From: Sphaerochaeta globosa str. Buddy
Lineage (GTDB): Bacteria > Spirochaetota > Spirochaetia > Sphaerochaetales > Sphaerochaetaceae
Assembly: GCF_000190435.1 (NCBI RefSeq)
Contig: NC_015152.1
Span: 1,184,458 to 1,248,457, forward strand
DNA: 64,000 nt
Direction of reading: 5' to 3'
Part shown: positions 17,095 through 25,071 of the stretch, in pieces
How positions within the stretch are numbered: position 1 is the stretch's first letter
Layout: the number at the start of each line of letters is the position of its first letter
Notes under the pieces: model-generated
Told to the model about the DNA's origin: nothing
Database searches by the model: none
Seen by the model: only the letters and a program-made list of their open reading frames with translations
Program-made: the position numbers and the translations under genes

Positions 17095-17958
17095 TCAATT
17101 CTTAAATGTAGCGAGTAGCGTTTCCTTATGCGATGCCTGTAGCGGCACCAGCGGAAGTCTGAATACCTCCTCGAGCATACCCTTGGACGCCATATAGGTC
17201 TTAACAGGAACAGGGTTTGTCTCGATGAACTGATTCACAAAAAATGGATAGATCCAGTTGTAGACTTCCAATGCCGTCGAAAAATCACCTATGGCGGCAG
17301 CGTGGGTCATCTTCACCATTTCGGATGGGAACATGTTGCTGGCTACCGAAATGATGCCTTGTGCACCGCATACCATCATTGGTAGGGTAAGGGCATCGTC
17401 TCCTGATAACACAGCGAAATCAGAAGGCTTCCTATGCAGTAAATCCTGTATCTGTCCCATATTTCCACAAGCTTCCTTATCTGCGACGATAAGCGGATGC
17501 TGTGCTAGTCTGAGCACAAGGTTTACTGACATGTTGACCGCACTGCGGCCTGGAATATTGTATAAAACTACCGGTAATTCGCCCTTTTCCGCGATTTCGA
17601 CAAAATGTCGATATAAACCTTCTTCGGATGGTTTGTTGTAGTAAGGAGCAACTTGCAGTGTGTAATCGGCACCAGCATCCTTTGCTATTTTTGTTGCTTC
17701 TATCGCCGATTTCGTGCAGTTGGAACCGCTGCCGGCAATGATAGGAACTTTTCCTTTCGCAAGTTGGGCAACAGTCTTGATAATCAGCTCTTTCTCTTTG
17801 CTGTCAAGAGTCGGACTTTCTCCGGTTGTACCAATCGGTACTAAGCCATCGATACCTGATTCCAGTTGTTTTTGGACGATTGCCTTAAGCGCACCGATAT
17901 CAATAGTTCCATTTTGGGAAAACGGTGTGACTAGCGCAGTAAAAACTCCATGCAACAT
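17095..17958 (-). CDS. dapA: 4-hydroxy-tetrahydrodipicolinate synthase, cluster copy
   Basis: This 287-residue enzyme condenses pyruvate with aspartate 4-semialdehyde; the reaction is an aldol reaction and can be reversed. Residue numbers coincide with E. coli DapA. Catalytic Lys161, Tyr133, Thr44-Thr45, Tyr107 and the substrate-binding Arg138 are all present, so it should be a true DapA rather than a sialate or hydroxyproline-pathway relative. The lysine-inhibition residues are not kept: His53 is Ser, His56 is Lys and Glu84 is Ser. The operon copy at 20147 keeps them. It is divergent from the regulator gene, behind a consensus promoter with an operator-like site at the transcription start. 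AAGGAG precedes the ATG. Confidence 0.92.
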   Translation of the reverse strand: MLHGVFTALVTPFSQNGTIDIGALKAIVQKQLESGIDGLVPIGTTGESPTLDSKEKELIIKTVAQLAKGKVPIIAGSGSNCTKSAIEATKIAKDAGADYTLQVAPYYNKPSEEGLYRHFVEIAEKGELPVVLYNIPGRSAVNMSVNLVLRLAQHPLIVADKEACGNMGQIQDLLHRKPSDFAVLSGDDALTLPMMVCGAQGIISVASNMFPSEMVKMTHAAAIGDFSTALEVYNWIYPFFVNQFIETNPVPVKTYMASKGMLEEVFRLPLVPLQASHKETLLATFKN

Positions 17959-17987
17959 GGCGATTCTCCTTGATTTTATTTAAAACA

Positions 17988-18009
17988 CTACTCATACTGT
18001 GAGTGGTAG
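17988..18009. promoter_or_regulatory. Candidate operator of the FCD regulator (copy 2)
   Basis: This site begins CTACTCATACT and ends GTAG and matches the site at 7809-7830 at 17 of 22 positions. It is embedded in larger symmetry: ACACTACT (17985-17992) is a perfect inverted copy of 18008-18015. It begins next to the -10 box of the dapA promoter and covers its start site. It lies in the gap shared with the regulator gene, so autoregulation is also possible. Confidence 0.65.
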
Positions 18010-18010
18010 T

Positions 18011-18039
18011 AGTGTAAACCGCCGAATTCCTGCAGTCAA
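18011..18039 (-). promoter_or_regulatory. Promoter of the cluster dapA
   Basis: On the minus strand TTGACT (18039-18034) and TACACT (18016-18011) are exactly 17 bases apart. The candidate operator lies directly downstream. Confidence 0.8.
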
Positions 18040-18146
18040 GTAAAACCGTCGAAAGAACTTAGTGAAGAGCGATTGAATAGATAGGGAAAATAATAACGCC
18101 TTGCGACAATGTTTTAGATTCGTTAGACTGGCACGGAGGTAAAATC

Positions 18147-18896
18147 GTGGATATTTCTAAGGATAAATGGAAGAAGCCTATTCTGGAACTCGTCGGGACT
18201 TCTGAGGAACCGGTTGGATCTTGGTATATAGTCAACAACTTTAAAAAAAACGGTATTGAAGTGAGTAGTGCAACGATTGGACGAGAGCTCAACGAGTTGG
18301 AAACACTCGGATATCTCGAAAAAATCGGTTTTAAAGGGCGCTTGATTACTCCGCTCGGACGGAAAGTCATCGAGGATGCACGCACAACGCTCGAACTCGA
18401 TTACTACAAGACAAGCTTGGACTCCCTGCTAAGCAGCGATATGCTGGACAATTTTGTCATGGTGCTTGAAGCGAGGTCCGCCATTGAGCGCCAAACAGCA
18501 CGCCTTGCAGCCGAACGTATTACTGATGGGGAATTGGCAGAACTCAAACGTTGTTATGAAAACCAGCAGATGCATTCGTCTGACAGGCAAAGTATTGCAA
18601 ACGATGATGTGGCTTTCCATAGTTGTATCGCCAGAGCATCAAAAAACAAAGCGCTGGTATCATTGTATATGATGCTTTCTACTATGGGACAGCAGTCGGA
18701 ATTGTTTGAACAACTCAGGCATCGGGTAGGTGATAACTATCGCACGTATCACCTCAGCATTCTTGAGGCAATCGAGAATCATGACCCCGATCAAGCTGAG
18801 ACCTGTATGATGGAGCACATTCAGAAACTGACGCACGACGTCAATCAGTACTGGAACGAGTACATGCGTAAGCGTAAAGATAGTAAAGGGAAATAA
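18147..18896 (+). CDS. FCD-domain transcriptional regulator with atypical winged helix
   Basis: The 249-residue protein has a C-terminal all-helical FCD ligand-binding domain (about residues 95-240) as in FadR-type regulators. FHSCIARASKN, YHLSILEAIENHD and a final MMEHIQ supply the metal/ligand histidines. The N-terminal about 75 residues form a winged helix (SSATIGRELNELETLGYLEK, then a basic wing) that looks more like the HrcA/NrpR kind than the GntR wing normally joined to FCD. FCD domains sense small acids or amino acids. It starts at GTG (18147) behind GGAGG. Divergence from dapA and the two similar operator-like sites suggest it controls the whole 7.8-18 kb cluster. Confidence 0.85.
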   Translation: MDISKDKWKKPILELVGTSEEPVGSWYIVNNFKKNGIEVSSATIGRELNELETLGYLEKIGFKGRLITPLGRKVIEDARTTLELDYYKTSLDSLLSSDMLDNFVMVLEARSAIERQTARLAAERITDGELAELKRCYENQQMHSSDRQSIANDDVAFHSCIARASKNKALVSLYMMLSTMGQQSELFEQLRHRVGDNYRTYHLSILEAIENHDPDQAETCMMEHIQKLTHDVNQYWNEYMRKRKDSKGK

Positions 18897-19299
18897 TAAT
18901 TAAGATGATCTGACGTTGCTTTCTCTACCTTTTTTGAGATTATGTAGCCGGTGCATCAGCCACTCGACGCCTGGAATCCGTTAAAGCCGGCATTCCGGGC
19001 TTCATTTTTTTGGACTTCAAGGATTTCTGACAGAGCCATTTTTGAGCTTTCAGATGCTGCTCGCTTTTCGACTTGCTTTAGCTGAGAAGCAGCAGGCTCG
19101 ATGGGACCACTGTTGTGCGTGTAGCTTCGTCGACACAACCAGGTTTTTGGTGTTTTGTTTCCTCCTTTTTCGATGCTCTGTGCAGGTCTTGTTTTCCAGC
19201 AAACTATAGCTTTCAGACAGGCAGGTACAAAATATAGAGGGGATACTTGAAAGAAAATGGCATTGGAGTAGTTGCATAAAAAACATTTTGTTGTGATTG
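18897..19299. other. Intergenic stretch with a doubtful minus-strand frame
   Basis: About 400 bases between the regulator and the lysine-operon promoter. A minus-strand frame is open from 19333 to 18956 (125 codons). Its last about 65 residues look helical and protein-like (SQLKQVEKRAASESSKMAL), but it has no good ribosome-binding site and no relative I recognise. It may be a gene remnant. Nothing else was seen, and no lysine riboswitch pattern was recognised ahead of the dap operon. Confidence 0.4.
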
Positions 19300-19328
19300 T
19301 GGACAAAATGTTATTGAAATGATACACT
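19300..19328 (+). promoter_or_regulatory. Promoter of the lysine biosynthesis operon
   Basis: TGGACA (19300-19305) and TACACT (19323-19328) are 17 bases apart, 30 bases upstream of the dapB start codon. The -35 box and following AAATG are the same as at the first rRNA promoter (53668), suggesting a strong vegetative promoter. Confidence 0.78.
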
Positions 19329-19357
19329 CCCAATCAATACAAACAGAGGAGACCAGA

Positions 19358-20119
19358 ATGCATATTGCAATAGTAGGATTTGGTAAGATGGGAAAGCAAT
19401 TGCATGAGGCTGCAATTACAAGCGGACATGAGGTTGTCTCAATCATCGATCCCCATTCTACGGATTCGAGAGTGACACACCACACGCTGACTAGGCAGGC
19501 GTTGTCCGGTGTAGACGTAGCTATCGAATTTTCTGTAGCCGATGGGATCGAGGAACGGATGAAGCTGTACTGCGACACCTCGACACCTGCTGTCATTGCT
19601 ACTACCGGATGGTACGATAAGCTTAATGCCCTCAAGGCGCTCTATTCTCGTCCCGAATGTGCAATCATCTGGTCTGGAAACTTCTCGATCGGAGTACAGC
19701 TTTATTTTGCGATTGTACGGAAAGCTGCAAGCTTGATGAATAGGTTTCCGGAATACGATTCGTTGGTCCAGGAATGGTTTCATGCGGCAAAAGCTGATAG
19801 TCCCTCAGGTACTGCGGTGATGCTGGGGAACATTCTGACTCAACAGCTTGATGGAAAAACCACGCTTGAGACGGCTCGACTCGACCGAAAGCGGGAACAA
19901 CGTGAAATACATGTCTCTTCGGTTCGCGGGGGGTACACTCCAGGTGTGCATACGGTTCTATTCGATAGCCCGGTGGATACTATCGAGCTAAGCCATACAG
20001 CCCGCAGCAGAGAAGGCTTTGTCACAGGAGCATTGAAAGCCGCAACATGGATTACTGCACAAAAGCACGGATTCTTTTCCATCGACGATATGCTTGACGA
20101 CTTGCTGGGATCAAATTAA
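19358..20119 (+). CDS. dapB: 4-hydroxy-tetrahydrodipicolinate reductase (lysine operon)
   Basis: This 253-residue DapB reduces the DapA product to tetrahydrodipicolinate in lysine and diaminopimelate synthesis. The nucleotide-binding loop is IVGFGKMGKQLHEA and the C-terminal half keeps SSVRGGYTPGVHTVLF. The catalytic motif is EWFHAAKADSPSGTA: Lys163 (E. coli numbering) and one His are kept, but the residue equivalent to His159 is Phe. The DapB-ACT paralogue at 15508 has both histidines. It is the first gene of dapB-dapA-dapL-lysA, behind a consensus promoter. The ATG at 19358 is chosen because GAGGAG precedes it. Confidence 0.92.
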   Translation: MHIAIVGFGKMGKQLHEAAITSGHEVVSIIDPHSTDSRVTHHTLTRQALSGVDVAIEFSVADGIEERMKLYCDTSTPAVIATTGWYDKLNALKALYSRPECAIIWSGNFSIGVQLYFAIVRKAASLMNRFPEYDSLVQEWFHAAKADSPSGTAVMLGNILTQQLDGKTTLETARLDRKREQREIHVSSVRGGYTPGVHTVLFDSPVDTIELSHTARSREGFVTGALKAATWITAQKHGFFSIDDMLDDLLGSN

Positions 20120-20146
20120 TACTACTTTGAAAAACGAGGAATGAGT

Positions 20147-21058
20147 ATGAAGAAAGGACAGTTTTCAGGTGTACACACTGCCCTGATAACCCCATTTACC
20201 AAGAAGGACAATTTGGATGAGGAGCGCCTTGAGCAAATCATTGAGGCGCAGATTCAGAGTGGTATCGACGGGTTGGTTCCCTGTGGAACCACCGGGGAAA
20301 GCCCGACCCTCAGCCACGATGAGCACGACCGTACCATTGCTCTGACAGTCAAGTTTGCCAATGGCAGGGTGCCGGTCATTGCCGGTACCGGGTCCAATGC
20401 AACCAGTGAGGCGATCAGACTATCCCGGCACGCCCAGCAAGTGGGAGCCGATGCAGTATTGCTGGTCAATCCGTACTATAACAAGCCAACCCAGAAGGGG
20501 TTGTACTTGCACTTCAAGGCAATTGCTGAAAGCGTCGACATTCCCTGCATCCTGTACAACATCAAGGGAAGAACCGGTGTTAATATCGAAACTGAGACGG
20601 TGAAGGCACTCAGTGATGCATGTGCAAACATCGTTGGGGTGAAAGAGGCCAGCGGCAGCCTGGAGCAGATGCGGGCCGTCATCGATGCGACGCATGGCGA
20701 GTTCCATGTCCTCAGCGGTGATGACAACCTCTCTCTGCCTCTGATCGAAAGCGGCGGGGATGGAGTGATCAGCGTTGGTTCGAACATATGCCCAGCCTAT
20801 ATCTCCAACATGATTCATCTTGCTTTGGAAGGTAAGTTCGCTGCAGCCAGGGCGATGGAAGCAAACCTGGCAGGTTTCTTCAAAGCCTGCTTTTTGGAAA
20901 CCAACCCCATCCCGATCAAGACGGCGATGGCGCGGTATGGTTGGTGTGAGGAGTCGTTCAGGCTTCCCATGTGCACTTTTGAGAATGAAGAGAACAGGGC
21001 CCGGCTCTATGCTGAACTGGATGCATTGGAAGTGCTCGGAGCTATTACAAGGAGATAA
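20147..21058 (+). CDS. dapA: 4-hydroxy-tetrahydrodipicolinate synthase (lysine operon)
   Basis: This 303-residue DapA condenses pyruvate and aspartate semialdehyde. The Schiff-base lysine is Lys166 in GVKEASG, and GTTGESPTL, PYYNKP and YNIKGRTG supply the other active-site residues. Unlike the copy at 17095, it keeps the lysine-inhibition residues of E. coli DapA: both histidines in SHDEH, the Asn and Glu of GSNATSEA, and the Tyr of PYYNKP. It should therefore be feedback-inhibited by lysine, as expected of the biosynthetic enzyme. The ATG at 20147 is preferred, since GAGGA abuts the earlier ATG at 20141. It lies 27 bases after dapB and 6 bases before dapL. Confidence 0.95.
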   Translation: MKKGQFSGVHTALITPFTKKDNLDEERLEQIIEAQIQSGIDGLVPCGTTGESPTLSHDEHDRTIALTVKFANGRVPVIAGTGSNATSEAIRLSRHAQQVGADAVLLVNPYYNKPTQKGLYLHFKAIAESVDIPCILYNIKGRTGVNIETETVKALSDACANIVGVKEASGSLEQMRAVIDATHGEFHVLSGDDNLSLPLIESGGDGVISVGSNICPAYISNMIHLALEGKFAAARAMEANLAGFFKACFLETNPIPIKTAMARYGWCEESFRLPMCTFENEENRARLYAELDALEVLGAITRR

Positions 21059-21064
21059 GCATTC

Positions 21065-22294
21065 ATGGCAACAATCAATACCAATTACCAAAAGCTTGCA
21101 AGCGGGTACCTCTTTCCCGAGATAGCCCGCAGGACAAGCCTCTGGCAGAAAGCCCATCCCGGGGTACCTGTGTTGCGCCTGGGCATCGGCAATACCACCG
21201 AAGCACTTCCCGAGGCCGTGTGTGAAGCGATGAAGGAGAAAATTGATTCGCTTTCCGATCGCACCACCTATACAGGTTACGGGGATGAGCAAGGCGATAC
21301 CTATTTGCGCGAAGCCCTGGTTGCCTACTATCAGCGCTACGGTGTTGAGCTGCAAAGTACTGAGTTCTTTGTCAGCGATGGAGCCAAAAGCGATGCAGCC
21401 AATATTCAGGACCTTTTTGGGGAGCACAACATCGTTGCCATTCAGGATCCTGCGTATCCGGTGTATGTGGACAGCAATGTAGTGGGTGGGCGCACCGGGC
21501 TTTTCAACAAGGAAAAGGGGTGTTATGACGGTTTCGTCTATCTAGCCAGCACCGAGGAAAATGGATTCATCCCCGAGCCTCCCAAGCAAAAGGTCGACTT
21601 GCTATACCTGTGCAGCCCGAACAACCCCACCGGGGCAGTAGCAACCTACGACCAGCTGAAGGCCTTTGTCGACTATGCCAGAGAGAATAAAAGTGTCATT
21701 ATCTTTGACAGTGCCTATAGTGAATATATCACCGAGGATGGTTATCCCCGTTCCATTTATGAAGTTGAGGGAGCCAAGGAATGTGCCATCGAGATCAATA
21801 GTTTTTCCAAGTTCTCAGGCTTCACCGGTGTCAGGCTTGGTTGGACCATTGTTCCCAAAGCCCTTCGCTGCGAGGATGCCCAGGCGGGAGTACTGAATGC
21901 AATGTGGAACCGCAGACAATGCACCTTCTTCAATGGGGCGAGCAACATCGCCCAAAAGGGTGGTTTTGCAGCTTTGAGCGGAGCGGGGTATGAACAGAGC
22001 AGAGCCTTGGTGGCTTATTACCTGGAGAATGCCAGAATTATCAGGGAAGGTCTTTCCAAAGTAGGTTTGACGGTGTACGGCGGGGTGAACAGCCCCTATA
22101 TCTGGGCAAGGACACCCAATGGAATGGAGAGCTGGGATTTCTTCGATCTCTTGCTTGATTCCTGCCATGTGGTGGTAACACCGGGTGGCGGTTTTGGTCC
22201 TGCAGGTAAGAATTTTGTTCGTGTTTCCTCGTACGGCCATCGTGAGCAGGTTATCAAGGCAATGCAAATGATTGAGGAGAATTTGAAGATATGA
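21065..22294 (+). CDS. dapL: LL-diaminopimelate aminotransferase
   Basis: This 409-residue PLP enzyme converts tetrahydrodipicolinate directly to LL-diaminopimelate with glutamate as amino donor, bypassing the succinylase and acetylase routes. It shows the class I/II aminotransferase fold: LRLGIGNTTEALP near the N terminus, the TYTGYGDEQGD segment typical of DapL, CSPNNPTGAV near residue 185, and the PLP lysine Lys249 in NSFSKFSGFTGVRLGW. DapL is the variant characteristic of spirochaetes, chlamydiae and some clostridia. GGAG precedes the ATG, and the stop overlaps lysA by four bases. Confidence 0.95.
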   Translation: MATINTNYQKLASGYLFPEIARRTSLWQKAHPGVPVLRLGIGNTTEALPEAVCEAMKEKIDSLSDRTTYTGYGDEQGDTYLREALVAYYQRYGVELQSTEFFVSDGAKSDAANIQDLFGEHNIVAIQDPAYPVYVDSNVVGGRTGLFNKEKGCYDGFVYLASTEENGFIPEPPKQKVDLLYLCSPNNPTGAVATYDQLKAFVDYARENKSVIIFDSAYSEYITEDGYPRSIYEVEGAKECAIEINSFSKFSGFTGVRLGWTIVPKALRCEDAQAGVLNAMWNRRQCTFFNGASNIAQKGGFAALSGAGYEQSRALVAYYLENARIIREGLSKVGLTVYGGVNSPYIWARTPNGMESWDFFDLLLDSCHVVVTPGGGFGPAGKNFVRVSSYGHREQVIKAMQMIEENLKI

Positions 22295-23556
22295 GTAAGA
22301 AAACGCTTCCGATCGGTCACGGTGAAATGCTGGAGTTGGCCTACCAACTTCCTACCCCTTTCTATCTGTATGATGAAAAAGCCATTGTCGATAATGCCAG
22401 GAATTTGAAGAAGCTGTTTTCGTGGGCTCCTGGTTTCTGCAATTACTATGCAGTTAAGGCATGTCCAAACCCCACTATTCTCAAATTGCTCAGTCAAGAG
22501 GGCTTTGGTGCTGACTGTTCTTCCTTGCCGGAGCTTCTGCTGAGCAAGGCAAGTGGAATTACCGGTAAGAAAATCATGCTTACCAGCAATGATACTCCCG
22601 CCGATGAATTCAAGGCAGCCTATGAGCTGGGAGCAATCATCAATCTGGATGACATCACCCATATTCAAGCACTTGAAGAGGCTATAGGCACCGTTCCCGA
22701 AACCATCTGTTTTAGGTACAACCCCGGACCTGACCGGACAGGCAATGCCATCATCGGCAATCCTGTTGAGGCGAAGTATGGGGTCACTTCCTCCCAGATT
22801 GTCGATTGCTATCGGATCATGAAGGAAAAGGGCGTCAAGCACTTCGGCCTGCACACCATGGTCGCCTCCAATGAATTGGATGGGTCGTACATTGTAGAAA
22901 CAGCACGCATGCTGTTTGACTTGTGCGTCCGCATCCAGAAAGAAGCAGGGATACGCATTGAATTCATCGATATGGGCGGAGGCATCGGTATCCCGTATCG
23001 TCTCGACCAAGAGGCGATGGACCTTGCGATGGTCAGCAAAGAGATGCAGAAGCTCTATGAGACGATTGTCGTTCCTGCCGGCTTGGACCCGCTTCAGATA
23101 GTCTTTGAATGTGGACGGGTTATCACCGGTCCCTATGGATACCTGGTAAGCAAGGTGCTGCATGTAACGAACAAATACAAGGATTATGTCGGCCTTGATG
23201 CTTCAATGGCAAATCTCATGCGCCCGGCTCTGTATGGCTCGTATCACCACATTACTGTTCTGGGAAAGGACAAGCAACCTTGCGACCACACCTACGATGT
23301 GACCGGGTCGCTGTGTGAGAACAATGACAAGTTTGCCATCGACCGCAAGCTTCCAGCGATGCAGAAGGGTGATGTCGTAGTACTGCACGATGCAGGGGCC
23401 CACGGGCACAGCATGGGTTTCAATTACAACGCAAAACTACGCAGCGCCGAATATCTGCTCAAACGCGATGGATCGGTGGTTATGATTCGCAGGGCGCAGA
23501 CCTACGAGGATTATGTAGAGACCCTTCGTTTTGAGGGCTCAATGGTGGAGGTCTGA
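22291..23556 (+). CDS. lysA: Diaminopimelate decarboxylase
   Basis: This 421-residue fold-III PLP enzyme decarboxylates meso-diaminopimelate to L-lysine. The PLP lysine is Lys56 in YYAVKACPNP. HTMVASNELDG and the glycine-rich DMGGGIGIPYRL bind the cofactor phosphate, and the second-subunit motif is CGRVITGPYG, with a downstream CENNDKFA. No epimerase gene (dapF) is in this operon, so LL-to-meso conversion must be encoded elsewhere. Start and stop overlap both neighbours (ATGA with dapL, TGATG with the thioesterase), indicating tight coupling. Confidence 0.94.
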   Translation: MSKKTLPIGHGEMLELAYQLPTPFYLYDEKAIVDNARNLKKLFSWAPGFCNYYAVKACPNPTILKLLSQEGFGADCSSLPELLLSKASGITGKKIMLTSNDTPADEFKAAYELGAIINLDDITHIQALEEAIGTVPETICFRYNPGPDRTGNAIIGNPVEAKYGVTSSQIVDCYRIMKEKGVKHFGLHTMVASNELDGSYIVETARMLFDLCVRIQKEAGIRIEFIDMGGGIGIPYRLDQEAMDLAMVSKEMQKLYETIVVPAGLDPLQIVFECGRVITGPYGYLVSKVLHVTNKYKDYVGLDASMANLMRPALYGSYHHITVLGKDKQPCDHTYDVTGSLCENNDKFAIDRKLPAMQKGDVVVLHDAGAHGHSMGFNYNAKLRSAEYLLKRDGSVVMIRRAQTYEDYVETLRFEGSMVEV

Positions 23557-23972
23557 TGCACCGGTTTCCGATTCGCGTGTATTACAGCGATACCGACTGT
23601 GGTGGTATTGTCTACCACGGCCGGTATCTTGATTTTGCAGAACATGCACGGACCGAGCTGCTGCGCGAACTGGGCAGGCAGCATGGGCTTTCGGGGTCGC
23701 AAACCAGCTTGATGGAATCGGAAGGTTTGGTTTTTGTCGTAAAGTCGATTGCGGTTGACTACCAAAGCCCTGCACACCTTGATGATCTTTTGGAAGTGCA
23801 GACCGAACTTGAGAGTGCAAAACGATTCTCCATCGTCTTCAGGCAGACGGTACTCCGAGATGGACAGACGTTGTGTGTTCTCCAAGTTAAAGTTGCCTCC
23901 ATCAATACAGAGACGCACCGTCCGATGCCGATGCCCCCTTGGTTTATTCCAGCCTTCGAAGCTGCTAGATAG
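23556..23972 (+). CDS. Acyl-CoA thioesterase, YbgC/4-hydroxybenzoyl-CoA type
   Basis: This 138-residue hot-dog-fold thioesterase carries the family motif YYSDTDCGGIVYHGRYLDFA, whose Asp is the catalytic residue. YbgC proteins hydrolyse short-chain acyl-CoA or act with the phospholipid system. The start overlaps the lysA stop by one base (TGATG), so it is the last gene of the dap operon, although no metabolic link to lysine is apparent. It meets the lipoprotein gene tail to tail. Confidence 0.88.
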   Translation: MHRFPIRVYYSDTDCGGIVYHGRYLDFAEHARTELLRELGRQHGLSGSQTSLMESEGLVFVVKSIAVDYQSPAHLDDLLEVQTELESAKRFSIVFRQTVLRDGQTLCVLQVKVASINTETHRPMPMPPWFIPAFEAAR

Positions 23973-24954
23973 GCATATCCACAAGAATGCTCGCCGATCC
24001 CAGACTTCCCAGACGCGCATGATTGACGATGACATCATAGCGATGCACTCCAGGTAGGGGGAAGCTGGTATAGGCTGCACTACCCTGTGAGACTAGCTCT
24101 CCTTCGCAATACCAATCGATTAGCAGGTCCTCAATGCCGACATCGAAGGGGAGGTTGCTCGGATCATAGGTGAGTGTCACTTCCTGATCCCTTACGGCAT
24201 CCAGTGGAGTTGCTCCGATTGTTCCTTCGAGTGGAAGCATGGTGTTGTTCACTACCATGATGGTAAACTCAGTGGATAGATCTCCTATGACCATCTCCAT
24301 GGATTCATCACTGGTCACCGTGTCGAGAATCCTAAGGGCATGGCCGAAACCGCTGACCAGTACGTCCTGGCTGAAAAGCTGCACCTTAAGGTAATACGAC
24401 CCGGCGGGAAGCGCCTTTTGCAGTCTTGCAGTTCCTTCTGCTATACTCAGTTCTCCTGCGGTCAGTGCAATCGAGCTTCCTGTTTGGTCGAAAAGCTGGG
24501 CTTCCAGCCTTACATCGGTTGCCACCTGGTCGGGATCCCAAAAAAGTTGAATGCTCAGTTCCCCTGCTCCTACAAGCTGGGTCAAGTGCAAGGTCGCTTC
24601 ACTAGTCACCTTGGACAGCAAGGTGGTTACATCGCCGCTTACGAGCTGTATTCCCTTGCTGTTGGAGCCCACAGCATGCAGATTCCACGTTCCGATTGCC
24701 AGGTTACCGATTTCCACCGACTGATCAGCCGATTGAATGTCAATGTTCTGACCTTTCGGCCCGCTTCCGGTAATCCTTACCGAAGCAATGGTAAGGTCTT
24801 CCTGTGTCGGCAGCAAACTTCGGGATGTCCTGAATCGCTCGGAAGCAAGATTCAGACGCAAGGTGGCGCTTTCACTTTCCATACTGTTGTCACAACCGGT
24901 AACCAAGGTAAGCAGCAACGAGAGCGCAAGGACTAGCAACGTTCGATTTTTCAT
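23965..24954 (-). CDS. Lipoprotein of unknown function with Ig-like repeats
   Basis: The 329-residue product starts with a lipoprotein signal peptide (KNRTLLVLALSLLLTLVTGC), so it should be exported and lipid-anchored at the Cys near residue 20. The rest is rich in beta-strand patterns and Ser/Thr. It contains an apparent PKD/Ig-like segment near the end (YTSFPLPGVHRYDVIVNH) that resembles domains of secreted spirochaete proteins. No enzyme motif is seen. The ATG at 24954 is preceded by GAGGAG. It stands alone between convergent and divergent neighbours. Confidence 0.7.
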   Translation of the reverse strand: MKNRTLLVLALSLLLTLVTGCDNSMESESATLRLNLASERFRTSRSLLPTQEDLTIASVRITGSGPKGQNIDIQSADQSVEIGNLAIGTWNLHAVGSNSKGIQLVSGDVTTLLSKVTSEATLHLTQLVGAGELSIQLFWDPDQVATDVRLEAQLFDQTGSSIALTAGELSIAEGTARLQKALPAGSYYLKVQLFSQDVLVSGFGHALRILDTVTSDESMEMVIGDLSTEFTIMVVNNTMLPLEGTIGATPLDAVRDQEVTLTYDPSNLPFDVGIEDLLIDWYCEGELVSQGSAAYTSFPLPGVHRYDVIVNHARLGSLGSASILVDMPI

Positions 24955-25071
24955 AGTATTTCTCCTCATGTAACATTGCTACTCAAGGGAAAAACCCTGT
25001 GTTTTTGCTTCAAAATGCGCTAGGCTTGCTTGTCTCTCTCGTCTATACTCTTGGGCAGGGAGCATGAAACC

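Noticed and set aside
18897-19357. Lysine riboswitch ahead of the dapB-dapA-dapL-lysA operon
   Set aside because: The promoter lies only 30 bases before the start codon, leaving no room for a riboswitch.
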